Assembly: GCA_903842065.1 (NCBI GenBank)
Contig: CAIMKZ010000063.1
Span: 1-64,000 of the forward strand
Direction: 5' to 3'
From: an uncultured Acidobacteriaceae bacterium
Lineage (GTDB): Bacteria; Acidobacteriota; Terriglobia; Terriglobales; Acidobacteriaceae
Length of the DNA stretch: 64,000 bases
Position 1 is the stretch's first letter, and the number at the start of each line of letters is the position of its first letter. The translations under genes were made by a program, and so were the position numbers. The notes below the pieces were generated by a model. That model ran no database searches, had not been told where the DNA came from, and was given only the letters and a program-made list of their open reading frames with translations. Shown here piece by piece: positions 27,809-37,031 of this stretch.

Positions 27809-28825
27809 CTACGACAGGGCAGGAAGCGGGGAGGCCGGGAGCAGATCGGTATTCAGGATTGCCTTTGCGGTGTCGTCGTCAGTTACCAGAATGTTGAGGT
27901 GCCTACCCTTCAACGCGCCAAGAATCGCTTCAGCCTTTCTCAATCCACTGGCTACGGCGATCACGTTATGAATGGAGGACAGTGCATCGATTCCGATTCC
28001 GATGGTCCGACCGTTGACCTCGAGATCCAGTGTCTTTCCATCGGCGTCATAAAACTGCCCACACATGTGCCCCACAGCGCCGATCTGCCTCAGCTTTGTC
28101 AGGCGCGCTTCGTCGAGATAGCCCATCCAGATGCCGCTTGATACCTCCGGAGCAAGAGCTCCGATTCCCATTAGAACGATTTCTGCGTTGCGGGCGAGAT
28201 CGAGGATCTCCTGGACCTTGGGCAGTTTGAGAAGCGAATCGCGAGTGGCGGGGTCCTCGACGAGCAGGGGTACCGGCAGGTATCGATATTCAGCTCCGTA
28301 TGCTCCGGCAAAGCGGCGGACCAGATCGGTGCCGTCGATCGAAGGGTTATCGGAGCCGAGCGCGCCGATTACAGGAACAACCGTGAGCGCTACTTTGCGG
28401 CTGTGATGCAGGGCCTCAACGGTGCTGGAGAGTGAGCGCCCATAGGAGACGCCGAGGACCTGTCCGCCTCGGACGTGGCTATCGATCAACTGCGCGGCCA
28501 GCACGCCCATTCCCCGGCGAATCTCCTCCTCCGGCCGTTCGTTGGCAACCAGCACTCGCGCCTCGTGCAATCCAAAGCACTCCACGAGCTGATCCTCGAG
28601 ATCGTGATTGCGTCGCCACGGGTAGTTGATCGTGATGTGAACGATGCCACGTTCCCTGGCCTCGTCGAGCATCCGGGAGATCGTGGATCGAGAGGTGCCG
28701 ATACGCTGGGATATCTCCTCCTGAGTGAGTCGCTCCTCGTAATAGAGGACCGCGACATCGATGAGAAGATCATCGGATTCATTTGGAATAGCCTTCGCAG
28801 GAGAGCGGCGCATTCGTTTCCCCAT
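27809..28825 (-). CDS. SorC-family sugar-responsive transcriptional regulator
   Basis: 338 aa. N-terminal helix-turn-helix (RLTQEEISQRIGTSRSTISR, about 32-51), then the SorC/DeoR-type sugar-phosphate-binding domain with VLGVSYGRSLSSTV, a DNPSIDGTDLVRR loop and GIGALAPE. Such regulators respond to phosphorylated pathway intermediates. It lies upstream of ulaD on the same strand and very probably controls the ascorbate operon. Several Met codons compete as start; ATG 28825 has GAGAGGG about 9 nt upstream. Confidence 0.88.
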   Translation of the reverse strand: MGKRMRRSPAKAIPNESDDLLIDVAVLYYEERLTQEEISQRIGTSRSTISRMLDEARERGIVHITINYPWRRNHDLEDQLVECFGLHEARVLVANERPEEEIRRGMGVLAAQLIDSHVRGGQVLGVSYGRSLSSTVEALHHSRKVALTVVPVIGALGSDNPSIDGTDLVRRFAGAYGAEYRYLPVPLLVEDPATRDSLLKLPKVQEILDLARNAEIVLMGIGALAPEVSSGIWMGYLDEARLTKLRQIGAVGHMCGQFYDADGKTLDLEVNGRTIGIGIDALSSIHNVIAVASGLRKAEAILGALKGRHLNILVTDDDTAKAILNTDLLPASPLPALS

Positions 28826-28912
28826 TGGCATCATCCCTCTCATTCGTAATTGAACGCCAGTTCGGCGGAAAGTCCAAGGTGTTTCAAACCTGCGGATTAT
28901 TAAGAGGATACG

Positions 28913-28936
28913 GCATATTTGCACGTATGCGCAATC
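28913..28936. promoter_or_regulatory. candidate SorC-regulator operator, site 1
   Basis: ATTTGCACGTATGCGCAAT, an imperfect palindrome similar to the perfect one at 29012. It is 88 bp upstream of the regulator gene. Confidence 0.35.
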
Positions 28937-29011
28937 ACTAGAAATTTATCTCTTGACTGGGTGGTGGTCAGGTGATTAATATCCGATTCGATTTCACTTG
29001 ATCGAATTGCG

Positions 29012-29036
29012 TATTTGTGCAATACGCGCACAAATA
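29012..29036. promoter_or_regulatory. candidate SorC-regulator operator, site 2
   Basis: Perfect inverted repeat TATTTGTGC-N7-GCACAAATA, extended by 3 further positions with one mismatch. It lies between the regulator and the divergent araD/ulaF pseudogene, 27 bp before the latter's start. Confidence 0.45.
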
Positions 29037-29062
29037 TGCATGATGTTGTTGGGCGGATGTGG

Positions 29063-29681
29063 ATGCTTGAGAGACTCAAAGAAACCGTCTGCAAAGCCAA
29101 TCTTGACCTTGTGGCCAGGAGATTCGTGTTGCTGACGTTCGGCAACGTGAGCGGTATTGACCGCGAACGCGGCCTCGTTGTTATCAAGCCTTCGGGCGTT
29201 GACTATGCCTGCATGGTTCCGGATCAGATGGTGGTTGTCTGTCTGGAAACAGGGAATGTGGTCGAAGGCGATCTCAAGCCCAGCTCTGATACTCCGACGC
29301 ACCTTGTGCTCTACCGGGCATTTTATTGTGGAACGATTCGGCAATTTGGCTCCGCATTCGTGTCCGGGTGTGCTGGTCGCCAGCCACGGACCTTTCGCAT
29401 GGGGAAACACGGTCGAGAGTGCTGTGAATCATACCGAGGTCTTGGAATATCTCGCCAGGCTGGCAAACGAGACCTTTCGAATCAGGCCCGAAACCGACTC
29501 AATGCAGTCAGTACTGCTCGAAATGCACTTTTCTCGTAAACACAGCAGCAAGGCGTATTACGGACAGAAACAAGCTCAAGAAGTGGCGCTTCAGGCTCTC
29601 TCTGATCGAGAGTCTAAAGCGCTAACAACCATCAAATCAAGAGATAACCAAGGTACTGTACAGGGTTCCCATAGCAGCTAA
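29063..29681 (+). pseudogene. L-ribulose-5-phosphate 4-epimerase pseudogene (ulaF/araD)
   Basis: The first part ([19 protein letters not shown] to LVLYRAF) and, in another frame, the last part ([14 protein letters not shown] to KAYYGQKQ) match the intact epimerase at 59430 along its length. The middle, about 58 codons holding the metal ligands His95 and His97 and Asp120, is missing. The two halves are out of frame. The junction near 29318-29327 reads GGGCATTT, shared by both edges of the gap, so a roughly 182-bp slippage deletion is likely. The product cannot be active. It is divergent from the SorC regulator, where an ulaF would be expected. Confidence 0.85.
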
Positions 29682-29732
29682 ATGCACAGTACCGTACCGA
29701 ACGTAGACAGGTAGTAGAGCCACAAATAGGAT
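29653..29732 (+). promoter_or_regulatory. repeated operator plus promoter, copy 1 (TonB receptor 29976)
   Basis: Left half GTACTGTAC at 29653-29661, 22 nt, then right block 29684-29710 beginning GCACAGTACCGTACCG. The block ends in -35-like TAGACA (29704-29709); 17 nt on is -10-like TAGGAT (29727-29732). The right block is identical over 27 bp in the copies at 36974 and 38626. The predicted leader to the receptor ATG is about 240 nt. Confidence 0.75.
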
Positions 29733-29975
29733 GACTACCGTTAAGAGAAAACTGAAGTTCACCCGCATGTGGGTGTCCGCCTTCGGGGGTTTGAACCGGC
29801 TGAACTGGCGGCTTCGCAGAACCGGTGAAAGGCAAACGTCAGGGGAGTGGACACAAGGAGCTTCTCTTCAACACTGCTTCAAATGCAAACCCCGGGATCA
29901 AAATGCGGAGACAGTGTGGTCGCCGCAAGTGGTCCGGGTCCAACGGCAGAAACGCCGATTGAAAGGAAACGAGAA

Positions 29976-32900
29976 ATGACACGAAATCCAAGATCTGAGG
30001 CCAGGTCGCTCGAAATATTGCAATGGCTATCAGTACCACTGATGTTGGTAGCTGCTCTGGCAGTGATGTTCACGATGTGTTCGTCACCAATGAGCGCGCA
30101 AACTTCCAACGGTACGATCATCGGCACGGTCACGGACGCCACCGGCGGCGTCGTTCCCAACGCCACGGTCACCACGACCAACATCGGCACCAACCAGAAG
30201 AACACCACAAAAACCGGTGCCGCAGGCGAATTCCGCTTCATGAGCCTTCTGCCCGCACAGTACAAGGTTGAAGTCAGCGCTCCCAACTTCAAGCGCTTCG
30301 TCCAGGACATCGTCACCGTTCCGGTCGGCACCACTGTCACCCTGAACGCCAGCCTCCAGGTCGGCTCCGCGACGGAAACCGTCGAAGTCACCACCGAGGC
30401 CCCCCTGCTCCAGACCGAGTCCGGCTCCGTCGGCTCCCAGGTCGAGGGCAAGGTTGTCCAGGAAATGCCCCTCAACGGCCGTAACGTCATGAACCTGCTC
30501 GCGCTGGTTCCCGGCGTCGTTCCCCAGCAGAGCACCTCCGGCGCACCCGCCGGCAACGCCGCGCTCACCGGTCCCTTCCACACCTACGTCAACGGCTGGG
30601 GCAACTATGCCATCGGCGGCGGCATCGCCAATGAGAGCGCCCAGTACATCGACGGCGCAGGTAACAACATGCTCGGCGGCAACTCTCCCGCACTCGTCAT
30701 GACCCAGGACATGGTCCAGGAGTTCAAGGTTGAGTCCGGTGCGGTCAGCGCTGAGTACGGCCACTTCGGCGGCGGCGTCATCAACATGACCTCCAAGAGC
30801 GGTTCCAACCAGTTCCACGGTTCGCTCTACGAGTACTTCCGCAACACCCACCTGAACGCCAACGACTTCGTCTCCAACGCCAACGGGCTTGGAAAGTCGC
30901 CCTTCCACCAGAACCAGTACGGCGCTACCGTCAGCGGCCCCATCAAGAAGGACAAGGCCTTCTTCATGTTCTCCTGGGAAAACTACTCCATGCACAAGTC
31001 CCAGGGCAACACTGCCTTTGTGCCCACCAAGGCCATGCGCGGCGAGGATTCCGCCTACCCCAACTACGCAATCCTGAAGAATCCTAACTTTTCGTCCGGC
31101 AGCTGCCCGGGGATTCTGAAGGGAACGGGTAGCAACGGCATTCCTAGTGGTTCGGCCGGCATCCCGCTTTCCTGCATCTCCAAGGTCGCCAACGTCATGA
31201 AGGGCTTTTACGCCTATCCCAACATGACCACCAACTCTCAGGGTAAGAACTTCGCCGATCAGCCTATCGCCGGCGACGATGCCTACCAGTACAACGTCCG
31301 CATCGATCAGAACCTCGGCAACAAGCAGCGGATATTCGGTCGCTACACCAAGTGGCACATGCAGGACATCGGACAGGATGACTTCACCGGCAAGCCCGGC
31401 AACAGCATCGCTGCCGACTTCGGCGCCACCGGCAACCAGTCCAGCAACATCGTTCTGGGCGACACCATCACCATCAATCCCACCACCATCGCCGACGTTC
31501 GCATCGCCTACATGCGCGACCATTTCTGGAACTACGGTTCCGCGCAGGGCAAATTCGATGTCACCAAGTTCGGCACCGCGGCATGGAACAAGCTCGGCCC
31601 CCAGATGTCCTTCAAGGAAACCCCGATCTTCGGCCTCATCGGATCGTACGGCTTCAGCGGACCCTGGAACATCCCCGTAGGAGCAAACCAGGTCGACACC
31701 TTCGAGTCGTTCTCGCTCAACTACAGCATCACCAAGATCATGGGCAAGCACACCATCAAGGTGGGCGGCGAGTCCATGCTCCGCAACCACAGCGGCATCG
31801 GCAACTACGCCTGGGACGGCGGCCAGACCATGTACTTCGGCTTTGGCCCCGGCGGCGACGAGTGGGGTTCGTTCATGCTCGGCGCATTCGGCTCCGACAA
31901 CTTCCACACCGTCAAGAACTCCTTCTCCATCAACAAGTCCAATGGTGTGTATCTCGCAGACACCTGGCGGGTTAACGCCAAGCTGACCCTCAACCTCGGA
32001 ATCCGTTGGGATATCCCCGGCGGCATCTTCGAGAAGAAGGACCGCATCACGGTCTTCCTTCCCACCACCGTCGACACCAACAACGGACTCCAGGGCGCGC
32101 TGGCCCTCGCCAACTCCCCTCTGTATAAGCCCCGTACCGTTTCGCCAGTCTTGTACACCCTGCTTGGACCCCGCTTCAGCTTCGCGTACAGCCTGAGCAA
32201 CTCGCTCGTGGCCCGCGGCGGCTACGGCCTCTCGGCCGTTCCTCCGGATATGCCCATCGGCCTCATGGCCTTCAACTCCCCCGTCAGCGGCGTAGACACA
32301 CTCTGCCAGGGCGGACCGACCAACAACTGGGACAGCCCCTGCACGGATAGGAACAACGTCCTCATCCAGCCGCTCGGCCGTACGGACATGAATCCCAGCC
32401 ACGTCTTCTACAACCAGATGTTGCAGTCCCCTGTTCCCACCAACAAGTACCCCTACATGCAGCAGTGGAACCTCGCGCTGAGCAAGCAGTGGAAGGGTGA
32501 CATCCTCACCGAACTCCAGTACGTCGGCTCCAAGGGAACCAAGCTTCCCTCTACCGGCGTCGGAACCGGAACCGGTGGCTCCTTCACCAGCATCGATCAG
32601 CTCGATCCCAAGTACTACTACATGGGAAAAACTGCTCTCTCCGCTACCGCTCCCTGCGCTAAGCTGGGCGGCACCGTCATGGCCGTCGGCAACTGCCTCC
32701 AGGCCTTCCCGCAGTACTCCGGCGTCCTTGACACCGGCGCAAACAACGGCAGCCAGAGCTACGAAGCCATCTCGCTCGTATCGAGCAAACGCTTCAAGAC
32801 CGGTGGCGTTATCAACGCAAACTACACCTTCTCGCACATCATCGGCGATACCGACCAGCCCGGCTTCGGCGGCGGCGCGAACTGGCAGAACTTTGCCAAT

Positions 32901-33560
32901 CCGGCAAGCGAGAAGTCCATTGGCTCCTACGACGTCAAGCACCGCGCCATCATCAACTACGTCCTCAACCTGCCCTTCGGCAAGGGACAGAAGTGGCTGA
33001 ACCAGGGCGGCGTCTCCAACGCGATCATCGGTGGATGGCAGGTCAACGGCATCACGACCCTTCAGTCGGGATTCCCCTACTCCTTCGCCAACACCGGCGC
33101 AGACGGCACCCTCTTCCAGAGCGGTCAGAACTTCTCCAACGTCTGGGGCGCGGGTTCCGCGCGGCCTGACATTCTGCCCGGTTGCAACCTCAGCAACAGC
33201 CTCTCCTATCTGGAGAAGTATCGCCAGAATTCGTTCTTCAACAAGGCCTGCCTCGTGCCGGCGGGTACCTCCGCCCCCGGTGCCGCACAGAACGACATCC
33301 AGAAGCTGATGTTCGGCAACGCGCCGCGCAACACCGACGCAATCCGCGGACAGAAGCTAGTCAACTTCGACTTCACCCTGGGCAAGAACGTCTCCATCAC
33401 GGAGCGGTACAAGCTGGCCTTCAAGGCGGAGTTCTTCAACCTCTTCAACCACCCCATCTTTGGTAACGGAACGACCGATATCGCCAACGGCTCATACGGC
33501 CAGTCCAGCCCCAACAACCAGCAGCGCCTGACCCAGCTCAGCCTGCGCTTGAACTTCTAA
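29976..33560 (+). CDS. Oar-like TonB-dependent receptor
   Basis: 1194 aa. Signal peptide about 1-44, carboxypeptidase-regulatory domain (NGTIIGTVTDATGGVVPNATV, about 47-125), plug with MPLNGRNVMNLLALVPGVVP, and a barrel ending LSLRLNF. It is closest within the window to the receptor at 38989 (shared KWLNQGG, GGWQVNGI, RYPYMQQWN-like strands) and shares its promoter element. Start at ATG 29976 with AAGGA 8 nt upstream; the frame runs upstream to 29847 without coding character. Likely substrate importer for the esterase locus. Confidence 0.94.
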   Translation: MTRNPRSEARSLEILQWLSVPLMLVAALAVMFTMCSSPMSAQTSNGTIIGTVTDATGGVVPNATVTTTNIGTNQKNTTKTGAAGEFRFMSLLPAQYKVEVSAPNFKRFVQDIVTVPVGTTVTLNASLQVGSATETVEVTTEAPLLQTESGSVGSQVEGKVVQEMPLNGRNVMNLLALVPGVVPQQSTSGAPAGNAALTGPFHTYVNGWGNYAIGGGIANESAQYIDGAGNNMLGGNSPALVMTQDMVQEFKVESGAVSAEYGHFGGGVINMTSKSGSNQFHGSLYEYFRNTHLNANDFVSNANGLGKSPFHQNQYGATVSGPIKKDKAFFMFSWENYSMHKSQGNTAFVPTKAMRGEDSAYPNYAILKNPNFSSGSCPGILKGTGSNGIPSGSAGIPLSCISKVANVMKGFYAYPNMTTNSQGKNFADQPIAGDDAYQYNVRIDQNLGNKQRIFGRYTKWHMQDIGQDDFTGKPGNSIAADFGATGNQSSNIVLGDTITINPTTIADVRIAYMRDHFWNYGSAQGKFDVTKFGTAAWNKLGPQMSFKETPIFGLIGSYGFSGPWNIPVGANQVDTFESFSLNYSITKIMGKHTIKVGGESMLRNHSGIGNYAWDGGQTMYFGFGPGGDEWGSFMLGAFGSDNFHTVKNSFSINKSNGVYLADTWRVNAKLTLNLGIRWDIPGGIFEKKDRITVFLPTTVDTNNGLQGALALANSPLYKPRTVSPVLYTLLGPRFSFAYSLSNSLVARGGYGLSAVPPDMPIGLMAFNSPVSGVDTLCQGGPTNNWDSPCTDRNNVLIQPLGRTDMNPSHVFYNQMLQSPVPTNKYPYMQQWNLALSKQWKGDILTELQYVGSKGTKLPSTGVGTGTGGSFTSIDQLDPKYYYMGKTALSATAPCAKLGGTVMAVGNCLQAFPQYSGVLDTGANNGSQSYEAISLVSSKRFKTGGVINANYTFSHIIGDTDQPGFGGGANWQNFANPASEKSIGSYDVKHRAIINYVLNLPFGKGQKWLNQGGVSNAIIGGWQVNGITTLQSGFPYSFANTGADGTLFQSGQNFSNVWGAGSARPDILPGCNLSNSLSYLEKYRQNSFFNKACLVPAGTSAPGAAQNDIQKLMFGNAPRNTDAIRGQKLVNFDFTLGKNVSITERYKLAFKAEFFNLFNHPIFGNGTTDIANGSYGQSSPNNQQRLTQLSLRLNF

Positions 33561-33611
33561 CCGTGGTTCCAACCCGGGAATTGCAGCAATCCCGGAATGT
33601 AATGATGTACA

Positions 33612-33644
33612 AGAGAGCGGGGTGCGTAATGCATCCCGCTCTCT
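33612..33644 (+). terminator. hairpin after TonB receptor
   Basis: AGAGAGCGGGGTGC/GCATCCCGCTCTCT, 14-bp stem with one G-T pair, 5-nt loop, without a clear T-run. Probable terminator. Confidence 0.6.
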
Positions 33645-33750
33645 CGGCTTAAGGCTACTCGGGGAATTACGACTGGCCAACACCGGTTTCACAAGTGGAA
33701 ATTCCTCGACAATCCCACACTCTTAGTGTGAATAGCCCACTGTAGAGACA

Positions 33751-34283
33751 ATGAAGAATAGAACCGGCATCTTTTCCATCGCCCTGCGAATTCATGGGGT
33801 CGTGTCCATACTACTGTTGGACTCCGTCGCCGCGCTGAGTCAGAATACGGCCACAACAGCGCCGGATGGTACGAAGGCAAGAAATGTTCTCAACCTGCAA
33901 ATGCATCATGCAACGATCTCGGTTGCGGACATCCAGGCGGAGACAAACTGGTACATCCTGACGCTGGGCTTCAGTTTTCCGTCCGGCTCGCAGGGCGTAC
34001 AGAAGATCAATCCGAAGATGAAGGGCGGTCGGCTGATCATTCCGGGATTTCAGCTTGACCTCATTCAGTACGAAGGCTCGCAGCGGGCAAAAGCTTCTTC
34101 GCCAGTTTCCTCCAGCAGGGATACATTCACCTCGCCCTCACCGTTTCGGACGTCGATGCAGCCTACAGCTTTTTACAGGCCGCGGGAACAGATGTCACTG
34201 GGAACCGCAATAGAGAGGGCAAGCTGGGAACACTCGTCCTGCATGATCCGGAAGGCAATGAATTGGAGATCACCTCCCGTTAG
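33751..34283 (+). pseudogene. VOC/glyoxalase-family exported protein, frameshifted
   Basis: Signal peptide (about 1-31), then a vicinal-oxygen-chelate module starting MHHATISVADIQAETNWYI. After QRAK the reading continues one frame over as FFASFLQQGYIHLALTVSD to LHDPEGNELEITSR and a stop at 34281. Adding one A to the run AAAA at 34089-34092 restores one frame, so a 1-nt homopolymer deletion (or a read error) explains it. If intact it would be a small metal-dependent lyase or dioxygenase-like protein. It follows the TonB receptor. Confidence 0.75.
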
Positions 34284-34432
34284 GAGGGTTTCAGATCTCA
34301 TACCTGCGCGGTGTACCTGAATCATTTATGCAACAGCTAAGCTAGCGGGATGAAACCAGAACGAAGTTCTCGCCAGGGTCCGACGTCATTATCCCTGACT
34401 GGATGTCGATCAACCTGAATCTGGACGGAAAT

Positions 34433-34549
34433 GTACAGAAGCTAGCTATCTGCTTGACTCATGCAGGCCCGACAGGATGTGCGTGTGATCCGGTCGCGCA
34501 CCCAAGATATTGCGGTTACATGAGTGAAGCAGATAGCTAGCGTACAGAA
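34433..34549. mobile_element. 101-bp MITE with 8-bp target duplication
   Basis: Element 34441-34541 has 23-bp terminal inverted repeats (starting GCTAGCTATCTGCTT; one mismatch between ends). It is bounded by the direct repeat GTACAGAA at 34433-34440 and 34542-34549. There is no coding capacity and no matching full-length transposon in the window. An 8-bp duplication fits several IS families; the parent is unknown. Confidence 0.8.
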
Positions 34550-34776
34550 TCTACCGCGCGGCCGGTGCGCTCCTGCCACCGGGAGGCGTCCTGGTGAGCC
34601 TGGATCATGTCAGCTTTGGAGGCACTGCATGGGATCGTCAGCTCCAGGCAGCGGCCGTTGGGTTCCGCCTGAAACAGGACCGGCCCCCGATCAAATTCTC
34701 CGATCTCAGAGTGCCTGCCGTCGACGAGCAACTGGGCGCGATGAGAGCCGCAGGCTTTGACGCAAAAGTAATATAG
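34550..34776 (+). pseudogene. methyltransferase C-terminal remnant
   Basis: Read from 34551 the frame gives IYRAAGALLPPGGVLVSLDH, then SFGGTAWDRQLQAA and DEQLGAMRAAGFDAKVI with a stop. This is the order of the last third of class I SAM methyltransferases (LxPGG then LDHV, then MRxAGF). Upstream of the MITE another frame carries DVIIPDWMSINLNLDGNVQ, a plausible preceding segment. Removing the element and one target copy does not restore a single frame, so the gene was broken in other ways too. Confidence 0.45.
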
Positions 34777-34923
34777 CAATCCTTCAACTGTCACCTAACA
34801 ACACAAACCAGGCTAACGTGGCTGCGGTTTAGGTGGCCTTGGATCGGTTATAAAAACTGCTCAAGGCACTAAGAAGCGACTTCGTTCTGGTCTGCTGCCT
34901 CACTCGGAGCAAGGCAGCAGTCG
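34777..34923. other. intergenic, no gene seen
   Basis: Short non-coding gap downstream of the convergent tannase-like gene. Nothing recognised. Confidence 0.4.
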
Positions 34924-36615
34924 TCAACGTGCGTTCTTGCACTCAAAGGTGGTGCCTTTCCCAACGCAGTCCTTTTCGTAATCGGGCGTGTAGAGGCTGG
35001 AGCCGAGCCAGTTGTAGATGCTCGCAGGAACCTTCATCGGGGGGCCCTGAACGAAGTTGGCGGCGTCGGTGATCGATCCTGTGCCGGTGTACTTCGCCGT
35101 GTACGGATAGGGGTAGACAGGGCGGGTCATGTCGGGCTCTGCCACAGTCTGCGCCGCCGAGCCAGGCCCGAGGTTGTTCGCACGCTGCGGGATGTGAGTG
35201 GCGACCAGGGCGCCGGGAGCGATGCCCTGTTCGACCCAGGCCGTGAGCGGAGCGAGGAAATCGCGGATGCCAGGTCCCTGTCCGCCTCCGCAGTGATAGA
35301 CGCCTGGAAACAGATAGAAGCGCATGAAGCTGTCAACGGCCTTCTGGCCAAGAGTCTTCTCGAGCGCGGCATAGTAATTGAGACTATAGGCAGTGGGAAC
35401 CATCACGTCGGCCAGACCGTGCCAGAGCAGCAGCTTGTGGCCGGCATTGGCGAAGGCGGCCAGATCGGCGTCTGTGCCGTCGTAGATGTAGTGCAGCTTG
35501 GTGAGCGCGTCGAACGTGCTCTTGTCGAACTTAATGTCAGAAATCTGGAATGACTCCGGCAGCGGAGGATCGGAGAACAGGCTACGTACGGCTTTGGCGG
35601 TTCCGTCGCGGGCTTCCTGATAGTTGGCGGCGATGGCTGAGCCGCTGGCGATGAGACCGGCCCAGGCCAGTTCAGAACCAGGCAGCGGGCCAGTTGGAAC
35701 AAGTTGGTTACCCTTGTCGTCGTGGGCCGAGCGATAAACCTCCATCGTGACGCGGGTTTCGTCGGCAGACAGACATGTTGATGGGTCCTGGCCCGCCTTG
35801 CACTGAATAACACTCAAATTTGGGTGGCAGTTGTAGGGATCCGAGACCAGGCCGTCCTTAAGACCGTCTGCGGCGTCGCACTGATCGAGCACGGTCTTGT
35901 GGATAAGCGGTAGCTTGTCGTTGTGGAGGATGGCGTTGCCGTCAGGCCGGGAGTTCAGCACCATGTTCCATGTGTTGTAGATGCCGTTGTTGACGGTCAT
36001 GGGCATTGGAGAGCATCCGGCGGCGACGCCATCGTAGTCGTTCGGATACCGTTCGAGGTCAACCATACCTTCACGCGCCGGCTCGGAGCAGGCGGCGAAA
36101 TAGGTGTACTTGGGCCCCTGGTTGTAAAACTTATTGATCAGCGCCTTGGAACTGAGGACGATAAGGTGCATCGAGCGGTAGCCGTAATCGACGCGATGCG
36201 CATAGTCGGTGGCGAATACTTCTTCGTGTGCGCGGTGGCCAAGGTCGCTCCATGTTGTCGTGACCCACTCGCCCATGCCCGCGGGCGGCCGGTAGCCGTT
36301 TCCAGAGAAGAGAAGCCGCTGCGACCAGTTGGTTGTGGGCAGATGCACCTCAAAGTCGATGAAGTCCTCGATGATGATCTTGACTTTGCAGTAAGCGGGA
36401 ATCTTCCCGTCGCTGACGACCTCTGCGGATAGAATCTTCGCGGAGGCACCAATGGTCTTGGAGATATCGGCGGCGGTCAATGTTGCGCAGTCAGCAACGG
36501 GGGCAACGGCGGGCAGATTGAGCGGCTGCGTCGCGGTTTGGGCAGTGAGAAGCAGGGGTGAAACTGCCACAAAAAGGAATGTCGATCCCTGCCTAAGAAA
36601 ATTTCGAATGATCAC
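34924..36615 (-). CDS. tannase-family esterase with CSEPAREG elbow
   Basis: 563 aa, signal peptide about 1-25. It has tannase/feruloyl esterase family architecture: paired Cys early (DCATL, YCKVK), nucleophile Ser177 in FAACSEPAREG, a Ca-site-like DQCDAADGLKDGLVSDP loop near 240-260, HGLADVMVP and the late His in GVYHCGGGQGPG. The family elbow is normally CSxGG; here E-P-A replaces the glycines, as in the paralogue at 45945 (CSEPGREG). Start codon is GTG. Copy 2 of the repeated operator-promoter lies about 340-415 bp upstream and points into it. Confidence 0.85.
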   Translation of the reverse strand: MIIRNFLRQGSTFLFVAVSPLLLTAQTATQPLNLPAVAPVADCATLTAADISKTIGASAKILSAEVVSDGKIPAYCKVKIIIEDFIDFEVHLPTTNWSQRLLFSGNGYRPPAGMGEWVTTTWSDLGHRAHEEVFATDYAHRVDYGYRSMHLIVLSSKALINKFYNQGPKYTYFAACSEPAREGMVDLERYPNDYDGVAAGCSPMPMTVNNGIYNTWNMVLNSRPDGNAILHNDKLPLIHKTVLDQCDAADGLKDGLVSDPYNCHPNLSVIQCKAGQDPSTCLSADETRVTMEVYRSAHDDKGNQLVPTGPLPGSELAWAGLIASGSAIAANYQEARDGTAKAVRSLFSDPPLPESFQISDIKFDKSTFDALTKLHYIYDGTDADLAAFANAGHKLLLWHGLADVMVPTAYSLNYYAALEKTLGQKAVDSFMRFYLFPGVYHCGGGQGPGIRDFLAPLTAWVEQGIAPGALVATHIPQRANNLGPGSAAQTVAEPDMTRPVYPYPYTAKYTGTGSITDAANFVQGPPMKVPASIYNWLGSSLYTPDYEKDCVGKGTTFECKNAR

Positions 36616-36951
36616 GAATCACCGCTTTCGTAGTTGATGCGAGGGGCTGTAAAGTTGGAGCCGATGGAGTAATGCCGACCGGCCTTGTCCATGCCTTCAT
36701 GACCGCTCAACCCTTTTATCTCGCCATATCAAAATCAACACGCCAAACGTGTCCAGGTCGCTACCCTTGTACCGGCGATAGCCAGGACATCTTGCGGCGA
36801 TAGTGGATTTCGGCATCGGACTTGATCCGCGAGGCATAAATCTGTGCTCGAGTGCCATCCTGCAAAACGGCCTGCTTGTCGCAGGCAAAATCTCAATAAT
36901 GCAGTGTGCGCCCGGACGGACTATGTACCCACAATCTCTCTATAGTTCGCA

Positions 36952-37031
36952 ATGCTAAGTTGGCTTATTTATTCTGTCTACGTTCGGTACGGTACTGTGC
37001 GTAAGTGGCAGCTTGAACTTCTGTACAGTAC
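36952..37031 (-). promoter_or_regulatory. repeated operator plus promoter, copy 2 (tannase 34924)
   Basis: Reverse-oriented copy. Left half GTACTGTAC at 37031-37023, 22 nt, and right block 37000-36974 identical over 27 bp to copies 1 and 3. The -35-like TAGACA is at 36980-36975 and, 17 nt on, the -10-like TAGCAT at 36957-36952. It points to the tannase-like gene starting at 36615. The rest of the 36616-37194 gap has no gene. Confidence 0.75.

Noticed and set aside
29731..29979. 82-codon frame in the leader of the TonB receptor
   Set aside because: It lies in the predicted 5' leader, overlaps the receptor start and has no protein character; the adjacent -10 box covers its start.
30084..32942. 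952-codon open frame antisense to the TonB receptor
   Set aside because: It mirrors the codon bias of the receptor gene; its translation is Val/Gly/Ala/Asp-rich with no leader, fold or family, while the plus strand encodes a complete receptor.
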